From Streptomyces albireticuli (GTDB taxonomy: Bacteria > Actinomycetota > Actinomycetes > Streptomycetales > Streptomycetaceae), in NCBI RefSeq assembly GCF_021228125.1, contig NZ_JAJQQS010000017.1, positions 177,345-241,344 of the forward strand: a stretch of 64,000 bases of DNA. The letters run 5' to 3'. Below the pieces are notes generated by a model that had not been told where the DNA came from, searched no databases, and saw nothing but the letters and a program-made list of their open reading frames with translations. The position numbers and the translations under genes are program-made. Shown in pieces: positions 28,561 through 37,487 of this stretch; position 1 is the first letter of the stretch; each line of letters begins with the position of its first letter.

Positions 28561-29166
28561 ATGAGCGACGACAGCACGACGGACGACCGGAGTCCGGACC
28601 GGGCCGGCGACGACCGGTCCGTGATGGAGGCCGTCGCGGCCCGCGCCCGCGCGCTCCGTAAGGAGCGCGGCTGGAGCCTGGACGCCCTGGCCGCCCGGGC
28701 GCGCGTCAGCAAGGGCATGCTCGTAGCCCTGGAGAACGGCCGCTCCAACCCCAACCTCGCCACTCTCATCCGGCTCTGCGACGCCTTCGCCGTCCCGCTC
28801 ACGGACCTGCTCCAGCAGCCCGCGACACCGCTTCTGGCGGCCTCGCCGCCCGAGGAGCAGCCGGTGCTGTGGACCGGCCCGGACGGCGGCACCGGCAGGC
28901 TGCTGACCGGCGCCGCGCAGCCCGTGGGCGCCGAGCTGTGGCACTGGCGGCTCGCGCCCGGCGAGGAGCACCACAGCGAGGCCCACCTCGCGGGGACGGT
29001 GGAGCTCCTGCACGTGCTGCGCGGAACCCTCACCGTCACGGTCGGCGGGCAGCGGACCGTGCTCCCGGAGGGGCACGGGCTGCGCATGGCGGGCGACCAC
29101 CCGCACGGCTACGCCAACCGCACCGGCGAGGAGGTCGTCTACACGGGCGTCGTGCTCGTACCCTGA
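28561..29166 (+). CDS. XRE-family regulator with C-terminal cupin
   Basis: 201-aa regulator. Helix-turn-helix at residues ~25-80 (LRKERGWSLDALAARARVSK, GMLVALENGRSNPNLATL), then a cupin_2 barrel at ~125-200 (GTVELLHVLRGTLTVTVGGQ, GDHPHGYANRT). The cupin His residues are partly present, so it could bind a metal or small ligand. Start ATG 28561 follows GGGCGGCAGGG. It is divergent from the B3/4-domain gene, its likely target. Confidence 0.9.
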   Translation: MSDDSTTDDRSPDRAGDDRSVMEAVAARARALRKERGWSLDALAARARVSKGMLVALENGRSNPNLATLIRLCDAFAVPLTDLLQQPATPLLAASPPEEQPVLWTGPDGGTGRLLTGAAQPVGAELWHWRLAPGEEHHSEAHLAGTVELLHVLRGTLTVTVGGQRTVLPEGHGLRMAGDHPHGYANRTGEEVVYTGVVLVP

Positions 29167-29185
29167 TCCCCGCCCCGCGCCCGCC

Positions 29186-30760
29186 TCAGCGGCGGCGCCC
29201 GCGGCTCGTACCGAAGAGCGAACGGGTGATCTCCCGGCCGAGCTGGGTGCCGACCGAGCGGGCGAGGGACTTGAACACACCGCTCCCGACGACCTGTTCG
29301 ACGAGCGAGGGTTCCGGCCGCTCCGCCTCCGGCCGCTTCGCGGGCTCCTCCGGAGGCGCCCCGGCCGGGGCCGCCGCGGCCGCCGCCGTGAGCTTCTCGT
29401 ACGCCGATTCGCGGTCCACAGCCTGTGCATAACGTCCGTACAGTCCCGAGGCGCGGACCGCGCCCTCCAGCGCCGCCGCGTCCACCGGCCCCATCAGCGA
29501 CCTCGGCGCCCGCAGCCGGACCGCCGCGACCGGCGTCGGCGCGCCCTTCTCGCTCAGCACCGTGACCACCGCCTCGCCGGTGCCCAGCCCGGTGAGCACC
29601 TCCTCCAGGTCGTAAGGCGAGACCGGGAACGTCGACACCGTCGCCTTGAGCGCCTTCGCGTCGTCCGGCGTGAACGCCCGCAGCGCGTGCTGCACCCGGC
29701 TGCCGAGCTGGCCCAGCACGTCGGCGGGCACGTCGCGCGGCGACTGCGTGACGAAGAAGATCCCGACCCCCTTGGAACGGATCAGCCGCACCGTCTGCGT
29801 GATCGACTCCAGGAACGCCTTGGACGCGCCCTTGAAGAGCAGGTGCGCCTCGTCGAAGAAGAACACCAGCTTGGGCCGGTCGAGGTCGCCGACCTCCGGC
29901 AGGTCGTGGAAGAGGTCGGCGAGCAGCCACATCAGGAACGTCGAGAACAGCTGCGGCTTGTCCTGGACGGCCGGGAGTTCGAGCACGGAGACGATGCCCC
30001 GCCCGTCCGGCCCGGTGCGCAGCAGCTCCGCCGTGTCGAACGCGGGCTCGCCGAAGAACGGCCCCGCGCCCTGCTGTTCGAAGGCGGTGAGCGCGCGCAG
30101 GATGACGCCCGCGGTCTGCGAGGACAGGCCGCCGATGCCCTTCAGCTCCGGTCTGCCCTCGTCGGACGTCAGGAAGGCGACGACGGCCCGCAGGTCCTTG
30201 AGGTCGAACAGCTCCAGGCCCTTGCCGTCCGCGTAGTGGAAGATCAGGCCGAGCGACTGCTCCTGCGTCGGGTTGAGCCCGAGGACCTTGGCCAGGAGCA
30301 CGGGCCCGAAGTCGGTGACCGTCGCGCGCAGCGGTACGCCCGTACCGATGCCGCCGAGCGCGTAGAACTCCGCCGGGAAACCGGCCGGCGACCAGTCCTG
30401 TCCCACCTCGGCGGCGCGCTGCCGGACCTTGTCGTTCGCGGCGCCGGGGGCGGAGATCCCGGAGACGTCGCCCTTGATGTCGGCCAGGAAGACGGGAACG
30501 CCCTGGTCGGACAGCTGTTCGGCGAGCAGCTGGAGGGTCTTGGTCTTGCCCGTGCCCGTGGCGCCCGCGACGAGGCCGTGGCGGTTGAGCACGGCGAGCG
30601 GCACCCGCACCGGCACGTCGGGACGGCACGCCAGGCCCGTGCCGTCCCCCCAGAGCAGGGCGCCCAGATCGAGCGCGGGACCGTCGAACGCGTAGCCCTC
30701 GGCGATGCGTGTGACGGAATCGGCGCCGGAAGGGGCCGGGGAAGAAGGGCTGCGGCTCAT
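29186..30760 (-). CDS. DUF853 / HerA-helicase-like ATPase
   Basis: 524-aa P-loop ATPase of the HerA/FtsK clan. Walker A GATGTGKTKTLQLL at ~67, Walker B FFFDEAHLLFKGA near 300 and a downstream QSPRDVPADVLGQLGSRVQHALRA arginine-finger-type segment are all intact. The N-terminal ~50 residues carry the HAS-barrel-like start and the C-terminal 80 residues are Ala/Pro/Glu-rich. In many bacteria this family is a single conserved gene of unknown role, possibly DNA translocation or repair. It converges on the XRE-cupin gene with only 19 bases between. Confidence 0.9.
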   Translation of the reverse strand: MSRSPSSPAPSGADSVTRIAEGYAFDGPALDLGALLWGDGTGLACRPDVPVRVPLAVLNRHGLVAGATGTGKTKTLQLLAEQLSDQGVPVFLADIKGDVSGISAPGAANDKVRQRAAEVGQDWSPAGFPAEFYALGGIGTGVPLRATVTDFGPVLLAKVLGLNPTQEQSLGLIFHYADGKGLELFDLKDLRAVVAFLTSDEGRPELKGIGGLSSQTAGVILRALTAFEQQGAGPFFGEPAFDTAELLRTGPDGRGIVSVLELPAVQDKPQLFSTFLMWLLADLFHDLPEVGDLDRPKLVFFFDEAHLLFKGASKAFLESITQTVRLIRSKGVGIFFVTQSPRDVPADVLGQLGSRVQHALRAFTPDDAKALKATVSTFPVSPYDLEEVLTGLGTGEAVVTVLSEKGAPTPVAAVRLRAPRSLMGPVDAAALEGAVRASGLYGRYAQAVDRESAYEKLTAAAAAAPAGAPPEEPAKRPEAERPEPSLVEQVVGSGVFKSLARSVGTQLGREITRSLFGTSRGRRR

Positions 30761-30848
30761 GCATCACTCCCGGTATGCGGCTGATTGTCACCTTCGCACT
30801 CCCGTGCCGTGGCTGCGCTCGGAGCCGGTTGCCCGGTAGGCTTTCCGT

Positions 30849-31145
30849 GTGATCTTCAAGCGCATCGGAAACGGGCGGCCGTACCCCGACCACGGCCGGG
30901 AGAGCACCCGGCAGTGGGCGGACGTCGCCCCCCGCCCGGTGCGGCTCGACCAGTTGGTGACCACCAAGCAGCAGCTCGACCTGGAGACCCTGCTGGCCGA
31001 GGACTCGACGTTCTACGGCGATCTGTTCGCCCACGTCGTGAAGTGGCAGGGCGACCTCTATCTGGAGGACGGCCTGCACCGCGCGGTCCGCGCCGCGCTC
31101 CAGCAGCGCCAGGTGCTGCACGCCCGCGTGCTCGAACTGGGCTGA
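30849..31145 (+). CDS. Conserved actinobacterial protein, sometimes labelled VapB-type antitoxin
   Basis: 98-aa protein with GTG start (VIFKRIGNGRPYPDHGREST...). A basic N-terminus, PRPVRLDQLVTTKQQLDLET and DGLHRAVRAALQQRQVLHAR are highly conserved among Streptomyces. I recall automated labels as a VapB-family antitoxin, but no PIN-domain toxin is adjacent and the length is large, so the label is weak. It is divergent from the DUF853 gene and upstream of the LytR_C gene. Confidence 0.75.
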   Translation: MIFKRIGNGRPYPDHGRESTRQWADVAPRPVRLDQLVTTKQQLDLETLLAEDSTFYGDLFAHVVKWQGDLYLEDGLHRAVRAALQQRQVLHARVLELG

Positions 31146-31281
31146 GCCGAACGGGCCCCGCACCCTCGAACAGGCTTCCGCCGGAGGGTTTCCGGCCGTT
31201 GTTCGGCCTTTCGGGTTGGGGCGCGCGCAACCCATTGATCATCTAGTAGGCAGCGGCCCCACCCCGCACTACGCTGCGCCC

Positions 31282-31938
31282 ATGAGCATGCTCACCCCTC
31301 CCGGCATGGGTGGAAAGTACCGCATCACGGGCCGTCGGTTCCCGCACATGCGCCGCCCCAGAAACCGCCGCCGGATCGTGCTCGCCGTGGCCTCCGCGGC
31401 CACCGCGCTCGCGCTGGCCGGATGGGGCACGCTCCAGCTGGTCGACGTCTTCTCGGGCGGCAGCGCCGACGGGACGGCGCGGGCGGCGCACGGCAAGGGA
31501 ACGCAGGGCACCAAGAGCGGCAAGGAAGGCAAGGAAGACTGCAAGGCCGTGCCCAGGGCACTGCCGAAACCCGATGAGATCACCGTCAACGTCTACAACG
31601 CCACACCGCGCGGCGGACTCGCCAAGGCCACCGCCGACGAGCTCCGGCAGCGCGGCTTCAAGGTCGGCAAATGGGAGAACGCCCCCGCTCTCTACGACCG
31701 CAAGGTCGAGGGCACGGGGCTGCTGCTGGGCGCCCCGGAAGCGGTCGACGGGGCCCTGAAGGTGCTCGGGACGCAGCTCGCCGGGACACAGGTCAAGAAC
31801 GACCAGCGGACGAACGGCGAGGTCGATCTGATCATCGGCGCGCAGTTCAAGGAGCTCACGCCGCGGCAGGACGCCGACCGGGCGCTCACGGCGCTGGGCG
31901 GGCAGCCGAAGCCGATGGTGACCCCGGCGAAGTGCTGA
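31282..31938 (+). CDS. LytR_C-domain membrane protein
   Basis: 218-aa protein: cytoplasmic basic N-terminus (RRPRNRRRIV), one membrane helix (LAVASAATALALAGWGTLQL, ~37-56), a Gly/Lys-rich linker and an external LytR_C domain (~95-200: ITVNVYNATPRGGLAKATAD ... VDLIIGAQF). LytR_C occurs at the C-terminus of LytR-CpsA-Psr cell-wall ligases; here it is free-standing and may modulate them at the wall. It ends in a lone cysteine. ATG 31282 is selected; an upstream extension would give no conserved sequence. Confidence 0.87.
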   Translation: MSMLTPPGMGGKYRITGRRFPHMRRPRNRRRIVLAVASAATALALAGWGTLQLVDVFSGGSADGTARAAHGKGTQGTKSGKEGKEDCKAVPRALPKPDEITVNVYNATPRGGLAKATADELRQRGFKVGKWENAPALYDRKVEGTGLLLGAPEAVDGALKVLGTQLAGTQVKNDQRTNGEVDLIIGAQFKELTPRQDADRALTALGGQPKPMVTPAKC

Positions 31939-31983
31939 GGCACAGGGCGCGCGGCGCGTGATCCCGTGCGCCCGGCCGCGCAC

Positions 31984-32020
31984 GCGCGTACGGGCCGGCG
32001 GTCGGCCGGCCCGTACGCGC
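31984..32020. terminator. Bidirectional terminator before upp
   Basis: GCGCGTACGGGCCGG and its exact inverse CCGGCCCGTACGCGC with a 7-base loop, between the converging LytR_C and upp genes. Confidence 0.85.
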
Positions 32021-32051
32021 TTCGCGCTGTGTCGCCCGTGCGACGGGTGGG

Positions 32052-32687
32052 TCAGCCCGCGGTGCCGTACATGCGGTCGCCCGCGTCGCCGAGGCCCGGG
32101 ACGATGTAGCCGTCCTCGTTGAGACGCTCGTCCACGGAGGCGGTGACCACGGTCACCGGCGCGCCCGCGAGCTCGCGCTCCATGATCTCGACGCCCTCGG
32201 GGGCGGCCAGCAGGGTGATCGCCGTGACGTCGTCCGCGCCGCGCTCGATCAGCTCGTTGATCGCCGCGACCAGGGTGCCGCCGGTGGCGAGCATCGGGTC
32301 CAGGACGTAGACCTGGCGGCCCGAGAGGTCCTCCGGCATGCGCGTCGCGTAGGTCTCCGCCTTGAGGGTCTCCTCGTTGCGGATCATGCCCAGGAAGCCC
32401 ACCTCGGCGGTCGGCAGCAGCCGGACCATGCCGTCGAGCATGCCGAGGCCGGCGCGCAGGATCGGCACCACCAGGGGGCGGGGGTGGGACAGCTTGACGC
32501 CGGTGGTCGCCGTGACCGGGGACTCGATGGCCACCTCCTCGGTGCGCACGTCGCGCGTGGCCTCGTAGGCGAGCAGGGTGACCAGCTCGTCGGCGAGACG
32601 CCGGAAGGTGGGGGAGTCGGTGCGCTTGTCGCGCAGGGTGGTGAGCTTGTGCGCCACCAGGGGGTGGTCGACGACGTGGATCCGCAT
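32052..32687 (-). CDS. upp: Uracil phosphoribosyltransferase
   Basis: 211-aa pyrimidine-salvage enzyme: uracil + PRPP gives UMP. ATG 32687 gives MRIHVVDHPLVAHKLTTLRD, the standard N-terminus. The PRPP-binding loop is VLDPMLATGGTLVAAI (~130) and the uracil pocket segment is DGYIVPGLGDAGDRMYGT at the C-terminus. The IRNEETLKAETY loop is also conserved. It is divergent from the small-protein gene at 32889. Orthologue position between LytR_C and tadA genes matches other streptomycetes. Confidence 0.98.
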   Translation of the reverse strand: MRIHVVDHPLVAHKLTTLRDKRTDSPTFRRLADELVTLLAYEATRDVRTEEVAIESPVTATTGVKLSHPRPLVVPILRAGLGMLDGMVRLLPTAEVGFLGMIRNEETLKAETYATRMPEDLSGRQVYVLDPMLATGGTLVAAINELIERGADDVTAITLLAAPEGVEIMERELAGAPVTVVTASVDERLNEDGYIVPGLGDAGDRMYGTAG

Positions 32688-32888
32688 GACACCGACATTA
32701 ACCGAGCTTTCGGGCACCAGCTCCCGCGCGGTCGGTACCAGCGCCTCCCAAGGGGAGCCGATGAACGTCCAAAGTCTCCGACAGGTCTGTCGCCGCACTG
32801 GCATCAAACCACCACTTAGGGGGAAAGTGGGCACGTACGCCCGGTCTGTCTCGCCGGGCGAGGACCTCGGCGCGAGGTGGTGCTGCCC

Positions 32889-33143
32889 ATGGCTGACCAA
32901 GAGACCCACGAGAATCCGGACGCGGCGGACCGGGCGGGCCCGGCGGATCCGCCCGGGGGCGCCGCGGGAGGCCCCGCGGGGGCCGGTCCGGAGCGGGAGA
33001 GCGACACGGAGCGCAGACGCAGACGGGCCCAGTTCCTCCGCGAGCTGAACGAGGCCAAGGAGCTCCGGGAGCGGGTGCAGCCCCGCCGGGCCCGGGCCGC
33101 GCGGATGCGCCAGCAGATGCGGATGCGTACGTTCCGGTGGTGA
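32889..33143 (+). CDS. Small charged hypothetical protein
   Basis: 84-aa protein (MADQETHENPDAADRAGPAD...) with a disordered acidic/Gly-Pro N-terminal half and a very basic C-terminal half (RRRRRAQFLRELNEAKELRE ... RMRQQMRMRTF). ATG 32889 has GAGGTGG eight bases upstream; a GTG 12 bases earlier is in frame. The basic helix suggests nucleic-acid or membrane-surface binding, but no family is recognised. It lies between upp and the tadA operon in streptomycetes. Confidence 0.7.
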   Translation: MADQETHENPDAADRAGPADPPGGAAGGPAGAGPERESDTERRRRRAQFLRELNEAKELRERVQPRRARAARMRQQMRMRTFRW

Positions 33144-33385
33144 GCCGGGGGGCGGCCCGGGGGGCGGTCCGGACGTGATCCGGGGTGGATCCGGGCGGGA
33201 TCCGGCGGTGACACGCCCGTCCCGATGACATCCGTAAGGCCCCCACGTGAGGCACATCTCTTCGGACTGCTGCACGACGCAGCGCGGAAGACCTCTCGCA
33301 ACGGCCCGCTTTCTGCCACGATTCCGAGTGGGCGGGGTGGTCCCCGTCCGGCCCGGCAACGCCTATGACCAGTGGGAGAGTCACG

Positions 33386-33913
33386 GTGTACTTCGCCGCA
33401 CTGCTCGCGCGCACCGAAGACGGGTGGCAAGCGAGCGACACAGACCTCGACAACGTGGAAACCCTGTCCGACTTCGCCGACCTGGCCCGCGAGACCGCGG
33501 TCGACGACGACACGGTCCTGGTGTTCATCGAGCAGGAGGACGCCTGGTTCGGTGTCGTCCGGGTGGACGGCGAGGACGACCCCCGCATCTACCTCTCGGA
33601 CGCCGTCGCGGCCAGCCGCAGCTCCTACGGGGCCCTGCTGGCCGACGAGCTGCTCGGCCGGGACGACATCACGGAGGACCTGGACAGCCTCCCGGACCTC
33701 GACGGCACGGAGGACGGCGAACCGGAGCCGGCGGAGGACGAGGCCGACGCCCCGGACGCCGTCACCCCGGTGCCGGCCGGGCCGCTGGGCGACGGGCAGA
33801 TCCTCGCCGACCTCGGCATGGGCGAGCGCGAGCTCAACGCCCTGAGCGAGGACGCCCTCGGCGAGATCGCGGACCTGCTCGGCTGCACGGACGTCCTGGA
33901 GGCCGTCCGCTGA
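33386..33913 (+). CDS. tRNA adenosine deaminase-associated protein
   Basis: 175-aa acidic protein immediately upstream of tadA and conserved with it in Actinobacteria. It starts VYFAALLARTEDGWQASDTD at GTG 33386, six bases after GGGAG; ATG 33365 is in frame but would include that ribosome site. An acidic disordered stretch (EDGEPEPAEDEADAPDA) separates two folded parts, the second (GERELNALSEDALGEIADLL) helical. It probably modulates TadA or its substrate access; no direct mechanism is known to me. Confidence 0.88.
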   Translation: MYFAALLARTEDGWQASDTDLDNVETLSDFADLARETAVDDDTVLVFIEQEDAWFGVVRVDGEDDPRIYLSDAVAASRSSYGALLADELLGRDDITEDLDSLPDLDGTEDGEPEPAEDEADAPDAVTPVPAGPLGDGQILADLGMGERELNALSEDALGEIADLLGCTDVLEAVR

Positions 33914-33947
33914 CGGCCCGCCGCCCGCCCTCGCGCACACTGGTGCG

Positions 33948-34469
33948 ATGAACGAAGCCGTCCCCGGCCCCGTCCGGCACGATCACCGGCCCGATCCCGT
34001 ACGCGACCCCGATCCCGTGCGGGACCCGTGGCGGGCCCCGATGCGGGCCGCCCTGGCGGAGGCCGCCCTGGCCCCCGGCACCGGGGACGTCCCGGTCGGC
34101 GCCGTCGTGCTGGGCCCGGACGGCTCCGTCATCGGCCGCGGTCGCAACGAACGCGAGGCCACCGGCGACCCGACCGGCCATGCCGAGGTCCTCGCGATCC
34201 GCGACGCCGCGCGGGCCCTCGGCGAGTGGCGGCTGTCCGGCTGCACCCTCGTCGTGACCCTGGAGCCCTGCACGATGTGCGCGGGCGCCATCGTCCTCTC
34301 CCGCCTGGACCGGGTCGTCTACGGCGCGGTCGACGAGAAGGGCGGCGCGGCCGGCTCCCTCTGGGACGTCCTCCGCGACCGCCGCCTCAACCACCGCCCC
34401 GAGGTCATCGAGGGCGTCCTCGCCCCCGACTGCGCGGCCCTGCTCACGGACTTCTTCCGCGCCCTCTGA
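33948..34469 (+). CDS. tadA: tRNA-specific adenosine-34 deaminase
   Basis: 173-aa zinc deaminase converting A34 to inosine in the tRNA-Arg(ACG) anticodon. The motif GHAEVLAIRDAAR gives the zinc His and catalytic Glu, and TLEPCTMCAGAI gives the two zinc cysteines. An N-terminal extension of about 28 residues contains a short DPVRDPDPVRDP repeat. It is 35 bases after its associated-protein gene, presumably one operon. The gene is followed by tRNA-Ser(CGA). Confidence 0.96.
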   Translation: MNEAVPGPVRHDHRPDPVRDPDPVRDPWRAPMRAALAEAALAPGTGDVPVGAVVLGPDGSVIGRGRNEREATGDPTGHAEVLAIRDAARALGEWRLSGCTLVVTLEPCTMCAGAIVLSRLDRVVYGAVDEKGGAAGSLWDVLRDRRLNHRPEVIEGVLAPDCAALLTDFFRAL

Positions 34470-34580
34470 CCCCGCCCGGCCCCGCCGGAACGCCCTCGCG
34501 GAGCCTTCGCGAGCCCGTGAGGAGCCCTCCTCCGGGAACCGATTTCAGAGCACGGCCCAACGTCCGCTAAGCTCTCTCTC

Positions 34581-34667
34581 GGTAGCGTGTCCGAGCGGCC
34601 TAAGGAGCACGCCTCGAAAGCGTGTGTGGGGGCAACTCCACCGTGGGTTCAAATCCCACCGCTACCG
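34581..34667 (+). tRNA. tRNA-Ser (anticodon CGA)
   Basis: Class II tRNA: acceptor GGTAGCG/CGCTACC, anticodon stem-loop CACGC-CTCGAAA-GCGTG with anticodon CGA, long variable arm and T-loop GTTCAAATC. CCA is not encoded. Its 3' half is overlapped on the opposite strand by the end of the NCS2 permease frame. Confidence 0.97.
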
Positions 34668-36063
34668 CTTCAGGGAACCGCCCTCGATCTGCACTCGCAG
34701 GTCGGGGGCGGTTCTCGTATGTGCCCGTCGCGCGTGCCGCGCGTGCCGCGTTGAAGCGGAGCAGGTGATAGGCGACGAGCGTGGTGAGGGTGCCCAGCGC
34801 GATGCCGGAGACGGCGAAGCCCGAGCCCAGCTCGACGGAGACCCCGCCGATGCCGACGACCGTGCCCGCGGCGACGGACACGAGGTTCACCGGATCCGTG
34901 AAGTCGACCTTGTGCTCCGCCCAGATCCTGGCGCCCAGCAGGCCGATCATCCCGTAGAGGATCACGGTGATGCCGCCCAGGACCCCGCCCGGCGTCGCGG
35001 CGACGAGCGCCCCGAACTTGGGGCAGAGGCCGAACAGGACCGCGACCAGCGCGGCGACCCAGTAGGCGGCCGTCGAGTACACCCGGGTCGCCGCCATGAC
35101 GCCGATGTTCTCGGCGAAGGTCGTGGTGGGCGACCCGCCCACGGAGGCGGAGAGCGCGGTCGCCACCCCGTCGGCGAAGACGGCCTTGCCCAGGCTCCCG
35201 TCCAGGTCCGTGCGGGTCATCTCCCCCACCGCCTTCACGTGCCCGGCGTTCTCGGCCACCAGGGCGACCAGGACCGGCAGGGTGACCAGGACCGCGCTGA
35301 GCCGGAACTCCGGCGCCTGGAGGTGCGGCAGCCCGAACCACGCGGCGTCGGCCACCCCGGAGAGGTCCACCCTCAGGTGATCGGTGACCCTACCGGTGGC
35401 GTCGATCGCGTGCACCGGGCCGGTGACCCGGTCGAGGGTCCAGGACAGGACGAACCCGAAGAGCAGCCCGAAGAGGACGGCGAGCCGCGCCCAGAAGCCG
35501 CGCAGCAGGGCCGAGGCCGCGATGACCACCGTCATCGTCGCCAGCGCGACCCACTGGTCCTGCGGCCAGTACGCCTTGGCCACGACGGGCGCCAGGTTGA
35601 AGCCGATGAGCAGGACGACGGCACCGGAGACCACCGGCGGGAAGACCCGGTGCACGAGGGCGGGGCCGACCCGGTGGATCAGCAGGCCCAGGGCCGCGAC
35701 GACGAGCCCGGTGACCAGCACGGCGCCGGTGACCGCGGCCGTACCGCCGCCGGCGGCCCGTACGGAGGCGACGGCGCCCACGAAGGCGGCGCTGGTCCCC
35801 AGATAGCTGGGGATCCGGCCGCGGACGATGAGCAGGAACACGATGGTCGCCAGGCCCGACATCATCACGGACAGGTTGGCGTCCAGCCCCATGACCGTGG
35901 GGAAGACGAACGTGGCGCCGAACATGGCCACCACGTGCTGCATGCCGAGCCCCACGGTGCGCGGCCAGGACAGCCGCTCGTGGGGCAGCACCGCCGTGCC
36001 CGGCGGGGGCGCGCCGCCGTCGCCGTGGAGGGTCCAACGGGTTCCGAATCTGTTGCCCGCCAT
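34600..36063 (-). CDS. NCS2-family uracil/xanthine permease running into tRNA-Ser
   Basis: 487-aa nucleobase:proton symporter of the UraA/RutG type. About 14 hydrophobic segments are visible. GLGMQHVVAMFGATFVFPTV is the NCS2 opening helix, and VALVAENAGHVKAVGEMTRT followed by SVGGSPTTTFAENIGVMAAT holds the conserved Glu and Thr/Ala/Glu substrate residues. The last ~35 codons run through the tRNA terminator and the tRNA-Ser gene antisense (AVGFEPTVELPPHTLSR). Thus the original 3' end was probably lost or the frame extended. It precedes the ATP-grasp genes by 134 bases and may supply nucleobase to the island. Confidence 0.88.
   Translation of the reverse strand: MAGNRFGTRWTLHGDGGAPPPGTAVLPHERLSWPRTVGLGMQHVVAMFGATFVFPTVMGLDANLSVMMSGLATIVFLLIVRGRIPSYLGTSAAFVGAVASVRAAGGGTAAVTGAVLVTGLVVAALGLLIHRVGPALVHRVFPPVVSGAVVLLIGFNLAPVVAKAYWPQDQWVALATMTVVIAASALLRGFWARLAVLFGLLFGFVLSWTLDRVTGPVHAIDATGRVTDHLRVDLSGVADAAWFGLPHLQAPEFRLSAVLVTLPVLVALVAENAGHVKAVGEMTRTDLDGSLGKAVFADGVATALSASVGGSPTTTFAENIGVMAATRVYSTAAYWVAALVAVLFGLCPKFGALVAATPGGVLGGITVILYGMIGLLGARIWAEHKVDFTDPVNLVSVAAGTVVGIGGVSVELGSGFAVSGIALGTLTTLVAYHLLRFNAARAARATGTYENRPRPASADRGRFPEAVAVGFEPTVELPPHTLSRRAP
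34675..34714 (+). terminator. Hairpin terminator after tRNA-Ser(CGA)
   Basis: GAACCGCCC...GGGCGGTTC arms with an imperfect inner stem (CGATCTGC / GCAGGTCG) close eight bases after the tRNA. On the reverse strand it lies inside the permease frame. Confidence 0.8.
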
Positions 36064-36197
36064 GGGCGCCGGCCGCCTTTCGCACGTCTACGGGTGGTGG
36101 GGGGTAAGGGCGCGGGGTGCCGCCCGGGCGGCACCGGCCGGCGGCCGGGCGGGACGTCGTCCGTCCTCGCCCGGCCGCGCCGGTGCCGTGGTGCCCG

Positions 36198-37487
36198 CTA
36201 GGAGGCGAGGGGGAGCGCGGCGGCCACGGGGGCGGGCCACGCGACGGCGGCGATCTCGTCGACGAGCGCGGCCGGCATCATCCCGAACCGCTCCCGGAGG
36301 GAGTGCAGCCTGGCGCCCAGGGCGGGGGCGTCCGCGAACTCACAGGTGATGATCACGTTGCCGTGCTCCTGGCCGTCGATGTGCAGCCGGGTGGCGCGCA
36401 CCAGGTCCAGCTCCTCCTCCAGGGCGCGCGCGAGCGCGTCCGTCAGCCCCTCGACCGGGAACTGGAAGGCGAGGCGCTCGCGTTCCCCGGCCGGCGCCTG
36501 CGTCCGCCGGGCGGACCAGTCGCCGCGCACCATGTCGACGAGGCACCCGTAGGTGTTCCGCCCCGAGCTCGCGATGGACAGCGTGGTCGAGCCGGAGACC
36601 CGCGGGTTGATCTCGATGACCTGGTAGGTGCCCGCGTGGTAGATCATCTCCACCTCGACGGCGCCCTCGACGCCGATGTCGGCGCACATCGACCGGAGCC
36701 GGGCCGCCACCGGCGCGAAGTCGGCCTCGGCGGCCGGGCGGGGCGCCGAATAGCGCAGCGCCCCGAAGGTGAACTCGGGCTTGCCGCCGGTCTCCCCCTT
36801 CCAGACGAGGGGCTGGATCAGGAAGTCGCCGTCGCGGCCGACGATCTCGACCGAGCACAGCTCGCCGCGCAGGCACTTCTCCAGGACGGCGTTGCCGTCG
36901 TACGGCCGGTTCAGGTACTCCTGAAGGTCCGCCGAGCCGTCGAGGAAGGCGACCCCGTTGGCCAGGCAGTCCCACAGCGGCTTGGTGAGCAGCGGGTAGC
37001 CGAACAGCTCGGCGCTGCGCTCGACGAGCTCGGGGTAGGCCGGTACCGCCAGGCTGCGGCCGTTGAGGAGGTCCCCGTCGAGGAGGATGCCCTCGGGGGT
37101 GTCCAGGCCGTGGGCCCGGACAAGCTCCTTGGTGTCCCACTTGTTGGCCAGCGTCCGGGTGATCTCCACGCCGTGCATGACCATGGGGATGCCGTGGGCG
37201 GCCAGTCCCTCCTTGACGAGGGCGTCGCGCAGGGCGTTCTCGTCAGCGATCGAGAGGGAGACGACGCCGTCCGGCGCCCACGCGACGAGGCGGGCGACGA
37301 GCTCCTCGCAGGAGACGTCCGGGCTGAGCTTCTCGGCGGTACCGGGGAAGTCCTCCGGTCCGCACTCGCCGTCGGTGTAGAACAGCCTGGCCTCGATGCC
37401 GGCGGTGTCGAGGCCGTCCCGGAGCCCGTACAGGTAGGGGGCCGTCTGCTGGACCTCGATGGACCTCAGGAAGGCGATCCTCTTCAT
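36198..37487 (-). CDS. ATP-grasp ligase A
   Basis: 429-aa ATP-grasp enzyme, probably forming an amide or peptide bond through an acyl-phosphate. N-terminal preATP-grasp domain ~1-110. The nucleotide part includes FGYPLLTKPLWDCLANG (Lys near 170) and EVEMIYHAGTYQVIEINPRV with the Mg-binding Glu...Glu-x-Asn, followed by SGSTTLS. The C-terminal ~70 residues are a separate alpha-beta segment. Its ATG overlaps the stop of ligase B by four bases (ATGA), so the two are translationally coupled. Partner substrates cannot be read from sequence. Confidence 0.88.
   Translation of the reverse strand: MKRIAFLRSIEVQQTAPYLYGLRDGLDTAGIEARLFYTDGECGPEDFPGTAEKLSPDVSCEELVARLVAWAPDGVVSLSIADENALRDALVKEGLAAHGIPMVMHGVEITRTLANKWDTKELVRAHGLDTPEGILLDGDLLNGRSLAVPAYPELVERSAELFGYPLLTKPLWDCLANGVAFLDGSADLQEYLNRPYDGNAVLEKCLRGELCSVEIVGRDGDFLIQPLVWKGETGGKPEFTFGALRYSAPRPAAEADFAPVAARLRSMCADIGVEGAVEVEMIYHAGTYQVIEINPRVSGSTTLSIASSGRNTYGCLVDMVRGDWSARRTQAPAGERERLAFQFPVEGLTDALARALEEELDLVRATRLHIDGQEHGNVIITCEFADAPALGARLHSLRERFGMMPAALVDEIAAVAWPAPVAAALPLAS

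Noticed and set aside
30849..31145. Type II toxin-antitoxin module at the VapB-labelled gene
   Set aside because: No toxin gene is adjacent; neighbours are a DUF853 ATPase and a LytR_C protein, so it cannot be called a TA system.
34600..34704. C-terminal tail of the NCS2 permease as a functional domain
   Set aside because: The codons are the antisense of tRNA-Ser and its terminator, so the peptide sequence is dictated by the tRNA and is not selected as protein.
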